Shown in pieces: positions 23,685-31,364 of a stretch of DNA of 64,000 bases. The notes beneath the pieces were generated by a model that was not told the origin of the DNA, did no database searches, and worked only from the letters and a program-made list of their open reading frames with translations. Origin of the DNA: Streptomyces sp. NRRL S-337 (lineage in GTDB: Bacteria; Actinomycetota; Actinomycetes; Streptomycetales; Streptomycetaceae); the NCBI RefSeq assembly GCF_000720175.1, contig NZ_JOIX01000014.1, forward strand, positions 88,812 through 152,811, read 5' to 3'. The position numbers were made by a program, and so were the translations under genes. The stretch's first letter is position 1. Each line of letters starts with the position of its first letter.

Positions 23685-25229
23685 ATGTCCATCGTCGACC
23701 GGACATTCAGCACCTACGTGGAGGAGAACCTCGATGTACTTAGTTCCGACCCGGCACACGAAGCCGTGGTCCACCAGGGCCGCCGGGTAACGGCGGGCGA
23801 GTTCCGCACCCTGGTCCACCGGATGGCACGGGCGCTGCGGGCCCGTGGCGTGGCCCGCGAGGACACCGTCACCCTGCTGAGCGGCAACCTCCCCGAGGCC
23901 CTGGTCGCGCGCTACGCGGCCAACCTGATCGGCGCCCGGGTCAACCACCTCTACAACAAGCTGTCCGCCGAGTCCCAGGCCGACATCGTCCGCGACGTCG
24001 AGACCCGGGCGCTGATCGTCGACCCGCGGTACGCCGAACGCGCCGCCGAGGTGACCGAGTTGGCGCCGGTGCCGGACGTCCTCGTCCTCGGCCCCGCGAA
24101 GCTGGGAACGGACCTGCTGGAGCTGGCGGCCGAGCAGTCCGACGAGCCGTTCGCGAGCCTGGCCAAGCCGGACGACGTCTGCACCATCCGGCACACCGGG
24201 GGCACCACCGGGCACCCCAAGGGCATCTGCACCACCTTCGAGCAGGCCCGCTGGTTCCGCGGTGTGCTGCCGGAGGAGGAGGGCGAGCGGCGGCAGCTGG
24301 TGGTGACGACGCTGGCGCACGCGGCCGGCGCGATGGCCGACAGCACCCTGTACGCCGGCGGCACGGTCGTCCTGCTCGACGACTTCGACCCCGCCGAGGC
24401 GCTCGCCGCCATCGAGCGCGAGCGCATCACCGACCTGTTCCTGCTGCCGCCGCTGCTCTACCAGCTGATGGACCATCCGGACCGGCCGCACACCGACACC
24501 TCCAGCCTGCGGAGGGTGGCCTACGGCGGCTGCCAGGCGTCCCCGGCCCGGATAGCCGACGCGATACGGGCGTTCGGCCCGGTGCTGATGCAGGGGTACG
24601 GGCAGAACGAGGCCGGCGGCATCAGCGTGCTCACCCCCGAGGACCACGACCCGGACCGGCCCGACCGGCTCCGGTCCGCGGGCAAGGTGCTGCCCGACGT
24701 CGAGGTGGCGATCCGCGACGAGTCGGGCCGCGATCTGCCGAACGGCGAGCACGGCGAGGTCTGTGTGCGCTCGGCCATGATCATGCAGGGCTACTGGAAG
24801 CAGCCGGAGCTGACCGCCGAGGTGCTGCGGGACGGCTGGCTGCACACCGGCGACATCGGATTCCTCGACGACGAGGGGTACTTGACCATCGTCGACCGGA
24901 TCAAGGACATGATCGTCGTGGTCGGCGGCCATGTGTACACCACCGAGCTGGAGGACCTGCTGAACACGCACCCGCAGGTACTCCAGAGCGCCGTCTTCGG
25001 GGTCCGGGACGCCGACCGCATGGAGCGGGTGCACGCCGCGGTGGTGCGGGCACCGGGGAGCACGGTCGACGCGCAGGAGCTGCGCGCGATGGTGTGCGCC
25101 GAGCGCGGCGCGATGTACGAGCCGGCGCACCTCACGTTCGTCGACGCGCTGCCGCTGACCGATGCCGGCAAGCCGGACAAGAAGGAGCTGCGCCGCCGGG
25201 CCGAGCGGGAGGCCGCTGCGGCCGGATGA
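23685..25229 (+). CDS. Acyl-CoA synthetase / AMP-dependent ligase
   Basis: 514 residues of the ANL superfamily. The P-loop-like motif is HTGGTTGHPKG, the adenine motif GYGQNEAGG, the hinge motif GDIGFLDDEGYLTIVDRIKD, and the catalytic Lys is in DAGKPDKKELR. It activates a carboxylic acid as acyl-AMP and transfers it to CoA or a carrier. The substrate cannot be read; sequence around the pocket (VAYGGCQASP) resembles medium-chain or aromatic acid ligases. AGGAGG lies 12 bases before the ATG. A strong palindrome controls the promoter. It is a single-gene unit ending at a convergent terminator. Confidence 0.93.
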   Translation: MSIVDRTFSTYVEENLDVLSSDPAHEAVVHQGRRVTAGEFRTLVHRMARALRARGVAREDTVTLLSGNLPEALVARYAANLIGARVNHLYNKLSAESQADIVRDVETRALIVDPRYAERAAEVTELAPVPDVLVLGPAKLGTDLLELAAEQSDEPFASLAKPDDVCTIRHTGGTTGHPKGICTTFEQARWFRGVLPEEEGERRQLVVTTLAHAAGAMADSTLYAGGTVVLLDDFDPAEALAAIERERITDLFLLPPLLYQLMDHPDRPHTDTSSLRRVAYGGCQASPARIADAIRAFGPVLMQGYGQNEAGGISVLTPEDHDPDRPDRLRSAGKVLPDVEVAIRDESGRDLPNGEHGEVCVRSAMIMQGYWKQPELTAEVLRDGWLHTGDIGFLDDEGYLTIVDRIKDMIVVVGGHVYTTELEDLLNTHPQVLQSAVFGVRDADRMERVHAAVVRAPGSTVDAQELRAMVCAERGAMYEPAHLTFVDALPLTDAGKPDKKELRRRAEREAAAAG

Positions 25230-25237
25230 CGCAGTGG

Positions 25238-25266
25238 GGCCGCCGCAGCTCAGCGCTGCGGCGGCC
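25238..25266. terminator. Stem-loop terminator between convergent genes
   Basis: Perfect 12-bp arms GGCCGCCGCAGC / GCTGCGGCGGCC with loop TCAGC, between the ligase and the His/Gly-rich protein gene. Confidence 0.82.
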
Positions 25267-25283
25267 TCGAGTGCTACTGCTGG

Positions 25284-25580
25284 TCAGAGCCAGCCGAACA
25301 GGCCACCGAACCCGAACGGGCCGAAGCCGTTCCCGTAGCCGTTCCCGTAGCCGAACCCGTTGCCGTAGCCGTTGCCGAAGCCGCCGTAGCCGAAACGGTC
25401 GTAACCGTGGTGGCGGCAGTCGTGGTGGTGACGGTGGTGGTGGTGACGACCGAAGTGGTCGTGGCTGGACGAAGATGCCGCCGGCTTGGCGGGAGCGGCG
25501 GAAGCCACACCGGCGAGCGGGACGACGGTGGCAGCGGCAATCGCCGCGGCGGCCACGGAGCGACCTATGATCTTGCGCAT
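25284..25580 (-). CDS. Secreted His- and GYGNGFG-repeat protein
   Basis: 98 residues. A signal peptide (cleavage near VASAAPA) is followed by a His block (HHHHRHHHDCRHH) and a Gly/Asn/aromatic repeat region (GYGNGFG repeated about three times) ending FGGLFGWL. An AGGAG site precedes the ATG. Low-complexity Gly-aromatic repeats can self-assemble, and His blocks bind metals. It mirrors the design of the protein at 15154-15417, 10 kb away. Function unknown. Confidence 0.8.
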   Translation of the reverse strand: MRKIIGRSVAAAAIAAATVVPLAGVASAAPAKPAASSSSHDHFGRHHHHRHHHDCRHHGYDRFGYGGFGNGYGNGFGYGNGYGNGFGPFGFGGLFGWL

Positions 25581-25734
25581 TGCGTTTCTCCTGTTTGGCA
25601 GGAAATCTGACATTCCGATGAGTACCGCGCGGAGTCCCGATCCGCGCAGACACGACGAAGAGCCACTCCAACGGCCCCAAGAATTGCTCCAGTCGCGGCA
25701 ATGAAAAGGCAAGGGCGGGCGGCGGACGCACAGG

Positions 25735-26964
25735 TCAGAGTCGGATGACGACGAGCGCGGTGTCATCGGTGGCCCCGTCGGGCGGCAGCAGCTCGGCCAG
25801 CAGCGCATCGGCGAGCGTCTCCGCCCCGGCGCCCCGGTGCCGGGTCAGCGAGGCGGCCAGCCGTGCCAGCCCGACGTCGATGTCCTCGCGACGGCGCTCG
25901 ATCAGCCCGTCCGTGTACAGCACCAGCACCGCGTCGTCGGCGAAGGAGACCCGGGCCTCGGGGCGGTCCACGTGCTCGGGCCGCGCGCCCAGCGGCGGAT
26001 CGGTCGCCCCGTCCAGGAACTCCACCCGGCCGTCCGGGTGCAGCAGCGCCGGCGGCGGATGCCCGGCGCTGCTGTAGGCGATGGTGTGGGTGGTCCAGTC
26101 GATGAACGCCTCCACCGCGGTGGCGGATTCGGCGCCCTCCACCGAGCGGGCATAGGTGCCCAGCACCTCCAGCGCCTGGGCGGGCCCCGGGGTGACCAGC
26201 GTGGCGGCGCTCAGCGCACTGCGCAGCTGCCCCATGACGCAGGCGGCCTCCAGCCCGTGGCCGACGACGTCGCCGACCGCCACCGCCATCCGGTCCCCGG
26301 ACAGTTCCGCCAGGTCGTACCAGTCCCCGCAGACGTTGAGCGCCCCGACCGCGGGCCGGTAGCGCACCGCGGCCCGGTGGTGCCCCACCGGGCGGGGCGC
26401 GGGCAGCATCGCTTCCTGGAGGGCCAGCACCACCAGCCGTTCCCGGGCGTGGGCCTGGCGGAGCCGGTCGTTGAGCTGCTGGAGCTCCTGGGCCCGGGCG
26501 TAGAGTTCGGTCGTCATCCGCTGCAGGTCGCCGCCGTCCTCCCGCCGGGCACCGGCCCGGATGGTCTCGGTGACCTCCTCCACCCGGTGCACGATCAGCC
26601 GCACCCGCCCCTCCGCGTCGAGGACCGGTGCGTTGACGGGGCTCCAGTAGCGCTCCTCGAACACGCCCGGGCGGCCGGGCAGTTCGACGTCGTAGCGCTG
26701 CAGGGCCATTGTGTCGGTCAGGCCGGTGGCCAGCACCCGCTCCAGGGACGCCCGCAGATTGCGCATACCGGTGGCGCCGGGGTCCTTGGGGTTGTCGGGG
26801 AAGACGTCGAAGAGGTGGTGCCCGATCACCTGGCGCCGCTGCCGGCCGGCCCGGCGCAGCAGGGCCTCGTTGGCGTCGGCGATCATGAGGTCCGGGGTGA
26901 GCAGCAGCGCGCCGCCCGGCAGCGCCTGGAAGACCGCCGCGTAATCGATCGGGAACTCGTTCAC
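25735..26964 (-). CDS. PAS-SpoIIE phosphatase
   Basis: 409 residues, soluble. A PAS domain (about 8-125, GGALLLTPDLMIADANEALL) is followed by a short coiled region (LYARAQELQQLNDRLRQAHA) and a SpoIIE domain with complete metal sites (VCGDWYDL, VGDVVGHG, YTDGLIERR and TDDTALVV). The GTG start is the first that leaves the PAS domain intact; the ribosome-binding site is weak. The 179 bases upstream, before the NHEJ polymerase stop, contain nothing else. It probably acts in a partner-switching pathway with an unlinked anti-sigma antagonist. Confidence 0.9.
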   Translation of the reverse strand: MNEFPIDYAAVFQALPGGALLLTPDLMIADANEALLRRAGRQRRQVIGHHLFDVFPDNPKDPGATGMRNLRASLERVLATGLTDTMALQRYDVELPGRPGVFEERYWSPVNAPVLDAEGRVRLIVHRVEEVTETIRAGARREDGGDLQRMTTELYARAQELQQLNDRLRQAHARERLVVLALQEAMLPAPRPVGHHRAAVRYRPAVGALNVCGDWYDLAELSGDRMAVAVGDVVGHGLEAACVMGQLRSALSAATLVTPGPAQALEVLGTYARSVEGAESATAVEAFIDWTTHTIAYSSAGHPPPALLHPDGRVEFLDGATDPPLGARPEHVDRPEARVSFADDAVLVLYTDGLIERRREDIDVGLARLAASLTRHRGAGAETLADALLAELLPPDGATDDTALVVIRL

Positions 26965-27143
26965 GGCCCGCCCGCATTCTCGTTCGCCACGTGCGGAATG
27001 ATCTCGTCCGGCGGGCGGCCGCGCACACCGGGCGACCGGCCGCGGGCCGCCTCGGGCGTGCGAACCACGAGGCCGTGCCGGAGGTGCACCGGCCGGGGCG
27101 GGTACGGCCGTCCGGGGCATCCGGTGCCGGACCGGCCGGGGCG

Positions 27144-28166
27144 TCAGCGCTTGCGGGCCCGGCTGGGCTGCACCCGGGTCGGCTCCCCCGGCATCTTCGG
27201 GTGGTCGGGCGGATAGGGCAGATCGCCCAGCCCCTCGTCGGCCGCCTGCCGCTCCGCGAGGTCGAAGACGGATTCCAGCCCGAAGGCGTGGTCCGCCATG
27301 TCGGCGTGCACATCGCCGAGTTCCGCGAACCGCCGCGGCATCGTGCGCAGGTCGAAGTCCTCCGGCACGGCGTCGGACAGCTCCTCCCACCGCAGCGGGG
27401 CGGAGACCGTGGCGCGCGGCCGGGCGCGCAGCGAATACGCCGAGGCGATGGTGCGGTCCCGGGCCATCTGGTTGTAGTCGACGAAGATCTTCGCGCCGCG
27501 TTCCTCCTTCCACCACGCCGAGGTGACCAGGTCCGGCAGCCGCCGTTCCATGGCCCGCGCCACCGTGATCGCGGCCCGTCTGACCTCGGTGAACGTCCAC
27601 TGCGGCCGGATCGGCACATAGACGTGCACGCCCCGCCCTCCCGAGGTCTTGGGCCAGCCGCGCAGCCCGTGCTCGTCGAGCAGTCCCCGCAGCTCGTGGG
27701 CGACCCGTACGGCGTCCGCGAAGTCGGTGCCGGGCTGCGGGTCGAGGTCGATCCGCAGTTCGTCGGGGTGCTCGGTGTCGTCGCGGCGGACCGGCCACGG
27801 GTGGAAGGTCAGGCACCCGAGGTTGGCCGCCCAGACCACGGCGGCGGGTTCGGTGGGGCACATCTCGTCGGCGAACCGCCCGCTGGGGAAGGCGATCCGG
27901 GCGGTGGGCAGCCAGTCGGGCAGGCCCTTGGGCGCCCGTTTCTGGTAGAAGAACTCGCCCTCCACGCCGTCGGGGAAGCGCTGCATCGTGGTGGGCCGGT
28001 CGCGCAGCCCGCGCAACACCCCGTCCGCGACCGCGAGGTAGTACCGGGCGACGTCCAGCTTGGTGAAGCCGCGCTCCGGGTAATACGTCTTGTCCGGGTT
28101 GGACACCCGCACCGTGCGCCCCGCGACGTCCAGCTCGACGGCCTCGTTGGCCCGACCTCCGGTCAT
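27144..28166 (-). CDS. ligD: LigD-type NHEJ polymerase/primase
   Basis: 340 residues comprising only the polymerase (PolDom) module. Visible features are VSNPDKTYYPERGFTKLDVARYY split over the N-terminus, FYQKRAPKGLPDW, and the metal-binding DLD in RIDLDPQPGTDF, followed by TSGGRGVHVYVP and GAKIFVDYNQMARDRTIASAYS. It fills gaps and adds ribonucleotides at double-strand breaks with Ku. No nuclease or ligase module is attached; the ligase is the divergent gene 74 bases away. No Ku gene is in this window. Confidence 0.93.
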   Translation of the reverse strand: MTGGRANEAVELDVAGRTVRVSNPDKTYYPERGFTKLDVARYYLAVADGVLRGLRDRPTTMQRFPDGVEGEFFYQKRAPKGLPDWLPTARIAFPSGRFADEMCPTEPAAVVWAANLGCLTFHPWPVRRDDTEHPDELRIDLDPQPGTDFADAVRVAHELRGLLDEHGLRGWPKTSGGRGVHVYVPIRPQWTFTEVRRAAITVARAMERRLPDLVTSAWWKEERGAKIFVDYNQMARDRTIASAYSLRARPRATVSAPLRWEELSDAVPEDFDLRTMPRRFAELGDVHADMADHAFGLESVFDLAERQAADEGLGDLPYPPDHPKMPGEPTRVQPSRARKR

Positions 28167-28240
28167 GCCTCCACGCTAGAGCGTGCCCGGGGGTTCCGCC
28201 CGGCGCGCGGGAAGCGGCCCGAGCCCTCAGGATCGGGACC

Positions 28241-29302
28241 ATGGACCTGCCCGTCATGCCCCCGGTCTCCCCCATGCTCGCCAAGCCGGTGTCCGGCATC
28301 CCCGCCGGCATGCAGTACGAGGCCAAGTGGGACGGCTTCCGGGTCATCGTCTTCCGGGACGGTACGGAGGTCGAGATCGCCAGCCGTACGACGAAGTCGC
28401 TCAGCCGCTACTTCCCCGAGGTCATCGCGGCGGTCCGGGACGAGCTGCCGCCGCGCTGCGTCGTCGACGGCGAGATCGTCATCGCCCATGACGGCCGGCT
28501 GCACTTCGAGGAGCTGCTGGAACGCATCCACCCGGCGGACTCCCGGGTCCGCACCCTCGCCGAGCGCACCCCGGCCTCCCTGGTCGCCTTCGACCTGCTG
28601 GCCCTGGGCTCCGACTCGCTGCTGCGCGAGCCGCAGGCGGCGCGCCGGGAGGCGCTGGTGGCGGCGCTGCGGACGGCCGGGCCGCCGGTGTACACCGCGC
28701 CCGCCACCACCGATCAGGAGCTGGCCCGGCGCTGGTTCACGCAGTTCGAGGGCGCGGGGCTGGACGGGGTGATCGCCAAACCGCTGGACCTGCCGTACCG
28801 GCCCGGTGACCGGGTGATGTTCAAGGTGAAGCACGCCCGCACCGCCGACTGCGTCGTGGCGGGCTACCGGCTGCACAAGAGCGGCCCGGTGGTCGGCTCG
28901 CTGCTGCTGGGCCTGCACGACGACGCCGGTCAGCTGCAGCACGTCGGGGTGTGCGCGTCCTTCCCCATGGCCCGGCGGCGCGCACTCGTCGAGGAGCTGG
29001 CGCCGCTGCGGACGGACGATGCCGGGGAACACCCGTGGGGCGCGTGGACGGACGAGGAAGCGCATGCGTCCCGGCGGATGCCCGGCGGGCCGAGCCGGTG
29101 GAGCGGCGGCAAGGACCTGTCGTGGGTGCCGCTGCGCCCGGAGCGGGTGTGCGAGGTGGCCTACGACCACATGGAGGGCAGCAGGTTCCGGCACACCGCC
29201 CAGTTCCGCCGCTGGCGTCCGGACCGTACGCCGGAGAGCTGCACCTACGCCCAGCTGGAGGAGCCGGTGGGCTACGACCTGGGGGAAATGCTGCGGGGCT
29301 GA
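28241..29302 (+). CDS. ATP-dependent DNA ligase (LigC-like)
   Basis: 353 residues. The adenylation motif is EAKWDGFR with the reactive Lys at about 29. VVDGEIVI, LVAFDLLALG, EGAGLDGVIAK and VMFKVKHARTADCVV are nucleotidyltransferase motifs III to V. A C-terminal OB-fold (HVGVCASFP to FRRWRPDR) completes the enzyme. It seals nicks and double-strand breaks in end-joining or repair. Divergent from the LigD-type polymerase with a 74-base shared promoter region, so the two are probably expressed together. Confidence 0.94.
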   Translation: MDLPVMPPVSPMLAKPVSGIPAGMQYEAKWDGFRVIVFRDGTEVEIASRTTKSLSRYFPEVIAAVRDELPPRCVVDGEIVIAHDGRLHFEELLERIHPADSRVRTLAERTPASLVAFDLLALGSDSLLREPQAARREALVAALRTAGPPVYTAPATTDQELARRWFTQFEGAGLDGVIAKPLDLPYRPGDRVMFKVKHARTADCVVAGYRLHKSGPVVGSLLLGLHDDAGQLQHVGVCASFPMARRRALVEELAPLRTDDAGEHPWGAWTDEEAHASRRMPGGPSRWSGGKDLSWVPLRPERVCEVAYDHMEGSRFRHTAQFRRWRPDRTPESCTYAQLEEPVGYDLGEMLRG

Positions 29303-29330
29303 CGCCGCGGGGGACGTCGGGCGTCTCCGC

Positions 29331-30326
29331 CTAGCGCCCGTCCTCCTCCGGGCGCCAGCGCCGCCGGCTCTCCCCCGGGGCGAGGCGGTCGACGACCTCG
29401 GCCAGTTCGGTGCAGGCCAGCTCGATCTTGCGGCGGATGGCGATCTGCTCGGTGACGATCGCCGACAGCAGCAGCGCGGTGAGCGCGGCGGAGGCGTTCA
29501 GCGCCTGCAGGTTGACCATGGCCTCCAGCAGGCTCTGGCCCTCGAAGGGGCCGGTCCGGTCGGTCGCCGCCGAGATCGCCAGGACGGACAGCACCAGCAC
29601 ACAGGGCGCCGCCCCGGCCAGCTGGAAGCGCAGCGCCGCCCACACGATCACCGGGAAGACCAGGAACAGCAGCGACAGCGAGCTGTGCACCGCCAGGAGG
29701 GAGACGAGGACCGCGGCGGCCAGCAGCGCCGCCGCCTCGACCGACCGGACCACGAGCAGCTCCCGGGGCGGCCGCAGGGTGCGGAAGGCGAGCACCAGCG
29801 GGGTGACGACGAGGACACCCATGGCGTCACCCACCCACCACGCCGCCCAGGTCCGCCAGAAGTCCCCGGCCGGCAGGTCACCGGTGATCACCTGGGTGCC
29901 GCTGCCGAAGGTCGCGCTGATCACCATGCCGGCGAAGGCCCCGAGGGCGACCAGCGCGACGCCGTCCCGCAGCCGGTCCAGTTCGGTCCTGAACCCCACC
30001 TTGCGCAGCATCAGACAGGCGCACACCGGAGCGAGGGTGTTGCCGGTCATGATGGCGACGACGGATCCGTCGAGCGGGCCGAGCGAGGCCACGACGAGAA
30101 GCGTGCCGAGGAAGTAGGCCGGCCAGGTCCACAGCCCGATCAGCAGCAGTGCGCTGAGCGCGATGCCGGTGGGCGGCCATAAGGGCGTGACCACGGCACC
30201 GGCGACCACCACCTGCTCCAGCAGCCCGATCCGGGCGGACGCGTAGTAGACGGCTGCGAGGACGAGGATCGTCAGGGCTGCCGGTGCGAGACGGCGGAGT
30301 TGCTCGGTACGCACCACATCAGCCAT
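29331..30326 (-). CDS. MASE1-domain integral membrane protein
   Basis: About 331 residues. Eight or so hydrophobic helices with the MASE1 pattern (YASARIGLLEQVV, VTPLWPPTGIALSALLLIG and TWAAWWVGDAMGVLVVTPL). MASE1 normally is the membrane sensor of kinases or diguanylate cyclases, but here only a short helical tail follows (ELACTELAEVVDRLAPGE). The start overlaps the stop of the upstream SpoIIE phosphatase by eight bases, so the two are likely co-translated: a sensor membrane subunit and a separate phosphatase output. Confidence 0.87.
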   Translation of the reverse strand: MADVVRTEQLRRLAPAALTILVLAAVYYASARIGLLEQVVVAGAVVTPLWPPTGIALSALLLIGLWTWPAYFLGTLLVVASLGPLDGSVVAIMTGNTLAPVCACLMLRKVGFRTELDRLRDGVALVALGAFAGMVISATFGSGTQVITGDLPAGDFWRTWAAWWVGDAMGVLVVTPLVLAFRTLRPPRELLVVRSVEAAALLAAAVLVSLLAVHSSLSLLFLVFPVIVWAALRFQLAGAAPCVLVLSVLAISAATDRTGPFEGQSLLEAMVNLQALNASAALTALLLSAIVTEQIAIRRKIELACTELAEVVDRLAPGESRRRWRPEEDGR

Positions 30327-31215
30327 CAGACAACGCCGGTGACCGGGCGCCGGCCACGACACGCGCGCCCCGCTCGCGCTTCACCCACTCCTGGCCGCCG
30401 GCACCGTCGAAGCGCAGCACGAGCACCGCGGAGTCGTCGGTGTGCCCGGTCAGTTCCGCCACGCTCATCGCCGCCGCGGCGACCGCCGCCGGATCGCTGT
30501 CCGCGTTGGCCCGCACCAGCCGCATCACCTGCGTCAGCCCGGCCTCCATCGGGAACGACGGTCCCTCCACGACCCCGTCGGTGACCAGCGCGAACGCGCC
30601 CGCCATGGCGAGCCGGCGGCGGGTGACCGGGTACTCCTCCCCCGGCACGATGCCCAGCGGCAGGCCCCCGGGGTCGTCGGCGAGGCCGAACCGGCCGTCG
30701 GTGGTGGCCCAGATGGCCGGTACATGGCCGGCCCGGGCGCTGGTCAGCTCCCAGGTGGCCGGGTCGAAGCGGAGGAAGGTGCAGGTGGCGAAGAGCCCGC
30801 AGTCGACGGAGAGCAGCAGATCGTTGGCGCGGCTGAGCACCTCGCCGGGGTCGGCGGCGTGCACGGCGACGGCCCGCAGCCCGAACCGGATCTGGCCCAT
30901 GAAGGCGGCCGCCTCCACGTCGTGGCCCTGCACGTCGCCGATGCAGAACGCCAGTGACCCGTCGGGCAGCGGAAAGCCGTCGTACCAGTCGCCGCCGATG
31001 TCCAGGCCGTGCCGGGCCGGGGCGTAGGTGGCGGCGGCGCGCAGCCCGGGGAGCTGCGGCAGCCGGGCCGGCAGCATCTCGCGCTGCAGCGCCTCGGCGA
31101 GCTCCACACGGGCCCGCTGCTTCTCGGCGCCCTCCCGTGCCTGGGCGGTCAGCCGGCCGAGCGTGGCCAGCAGATCGTCGGCGCTCGCCGACCGCGGGGG
31201 ACGACGCCGAGGCAT
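30319..31215 (-). CDS. Short SpoIIE phosphatase coupled to MASE1 protein
   Basis: 298 residues, almost only a SpoIIE domain after a short N-terminal helix (ATLGRLTAQAREGAEKQRARVELA). Catalytic residues are present: IGGDWYDGF, IGDVQGHD, VTDGVVEG and TDDSAVLVLR. ATG 31215 has GGGAG upstream. Its stop overlaps the start of the MASE1 membrane protein, an arrangement that suggests a two-protein signalling unit in which the membrane partner regulates the phosphatase. Target antagonist unknown. Confidence 0.9.
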   Translation of the reverse strand: MPRRRPPRSASADDLLATLGRLTAQAREGAEKQRARVELAEALQREMLPARLPQLPGLRAAATYAPARHGLDIGGDWYDGFPLPDGSLAFCIGDVQGHDVEAAAFMGQIRFGLRAVAVHAADPGEVLSRANDLLLSVDCGLFATCTFLRFDPATWELTSARAGHVPAIWATTDGRFGLADDPGGLPLGIVPGEEYPVTRRRLAMAGAFALVTDGVVEGPSFPMEAGLTQVMRLVRANADSDPAAVAAAAMSVAELTGHTDDSAVLVLRFDGAGGQEWVKRERGARVVAGARSPALSDG

Positions 31216-31364
31216 GGATCGCTCCCGGGGGCATCGGTGCACGGGCCACCGCGGCGGCGCGCTCCGCGCGGCGGATCCGCGGGGCCTCCTGACCTGGGCT
31301 CACGGGGCTCTCAGAGGGAGCCCGCCTGTCCGGTTCATCATATTTCTGCGGGGGGACTTCCGCT

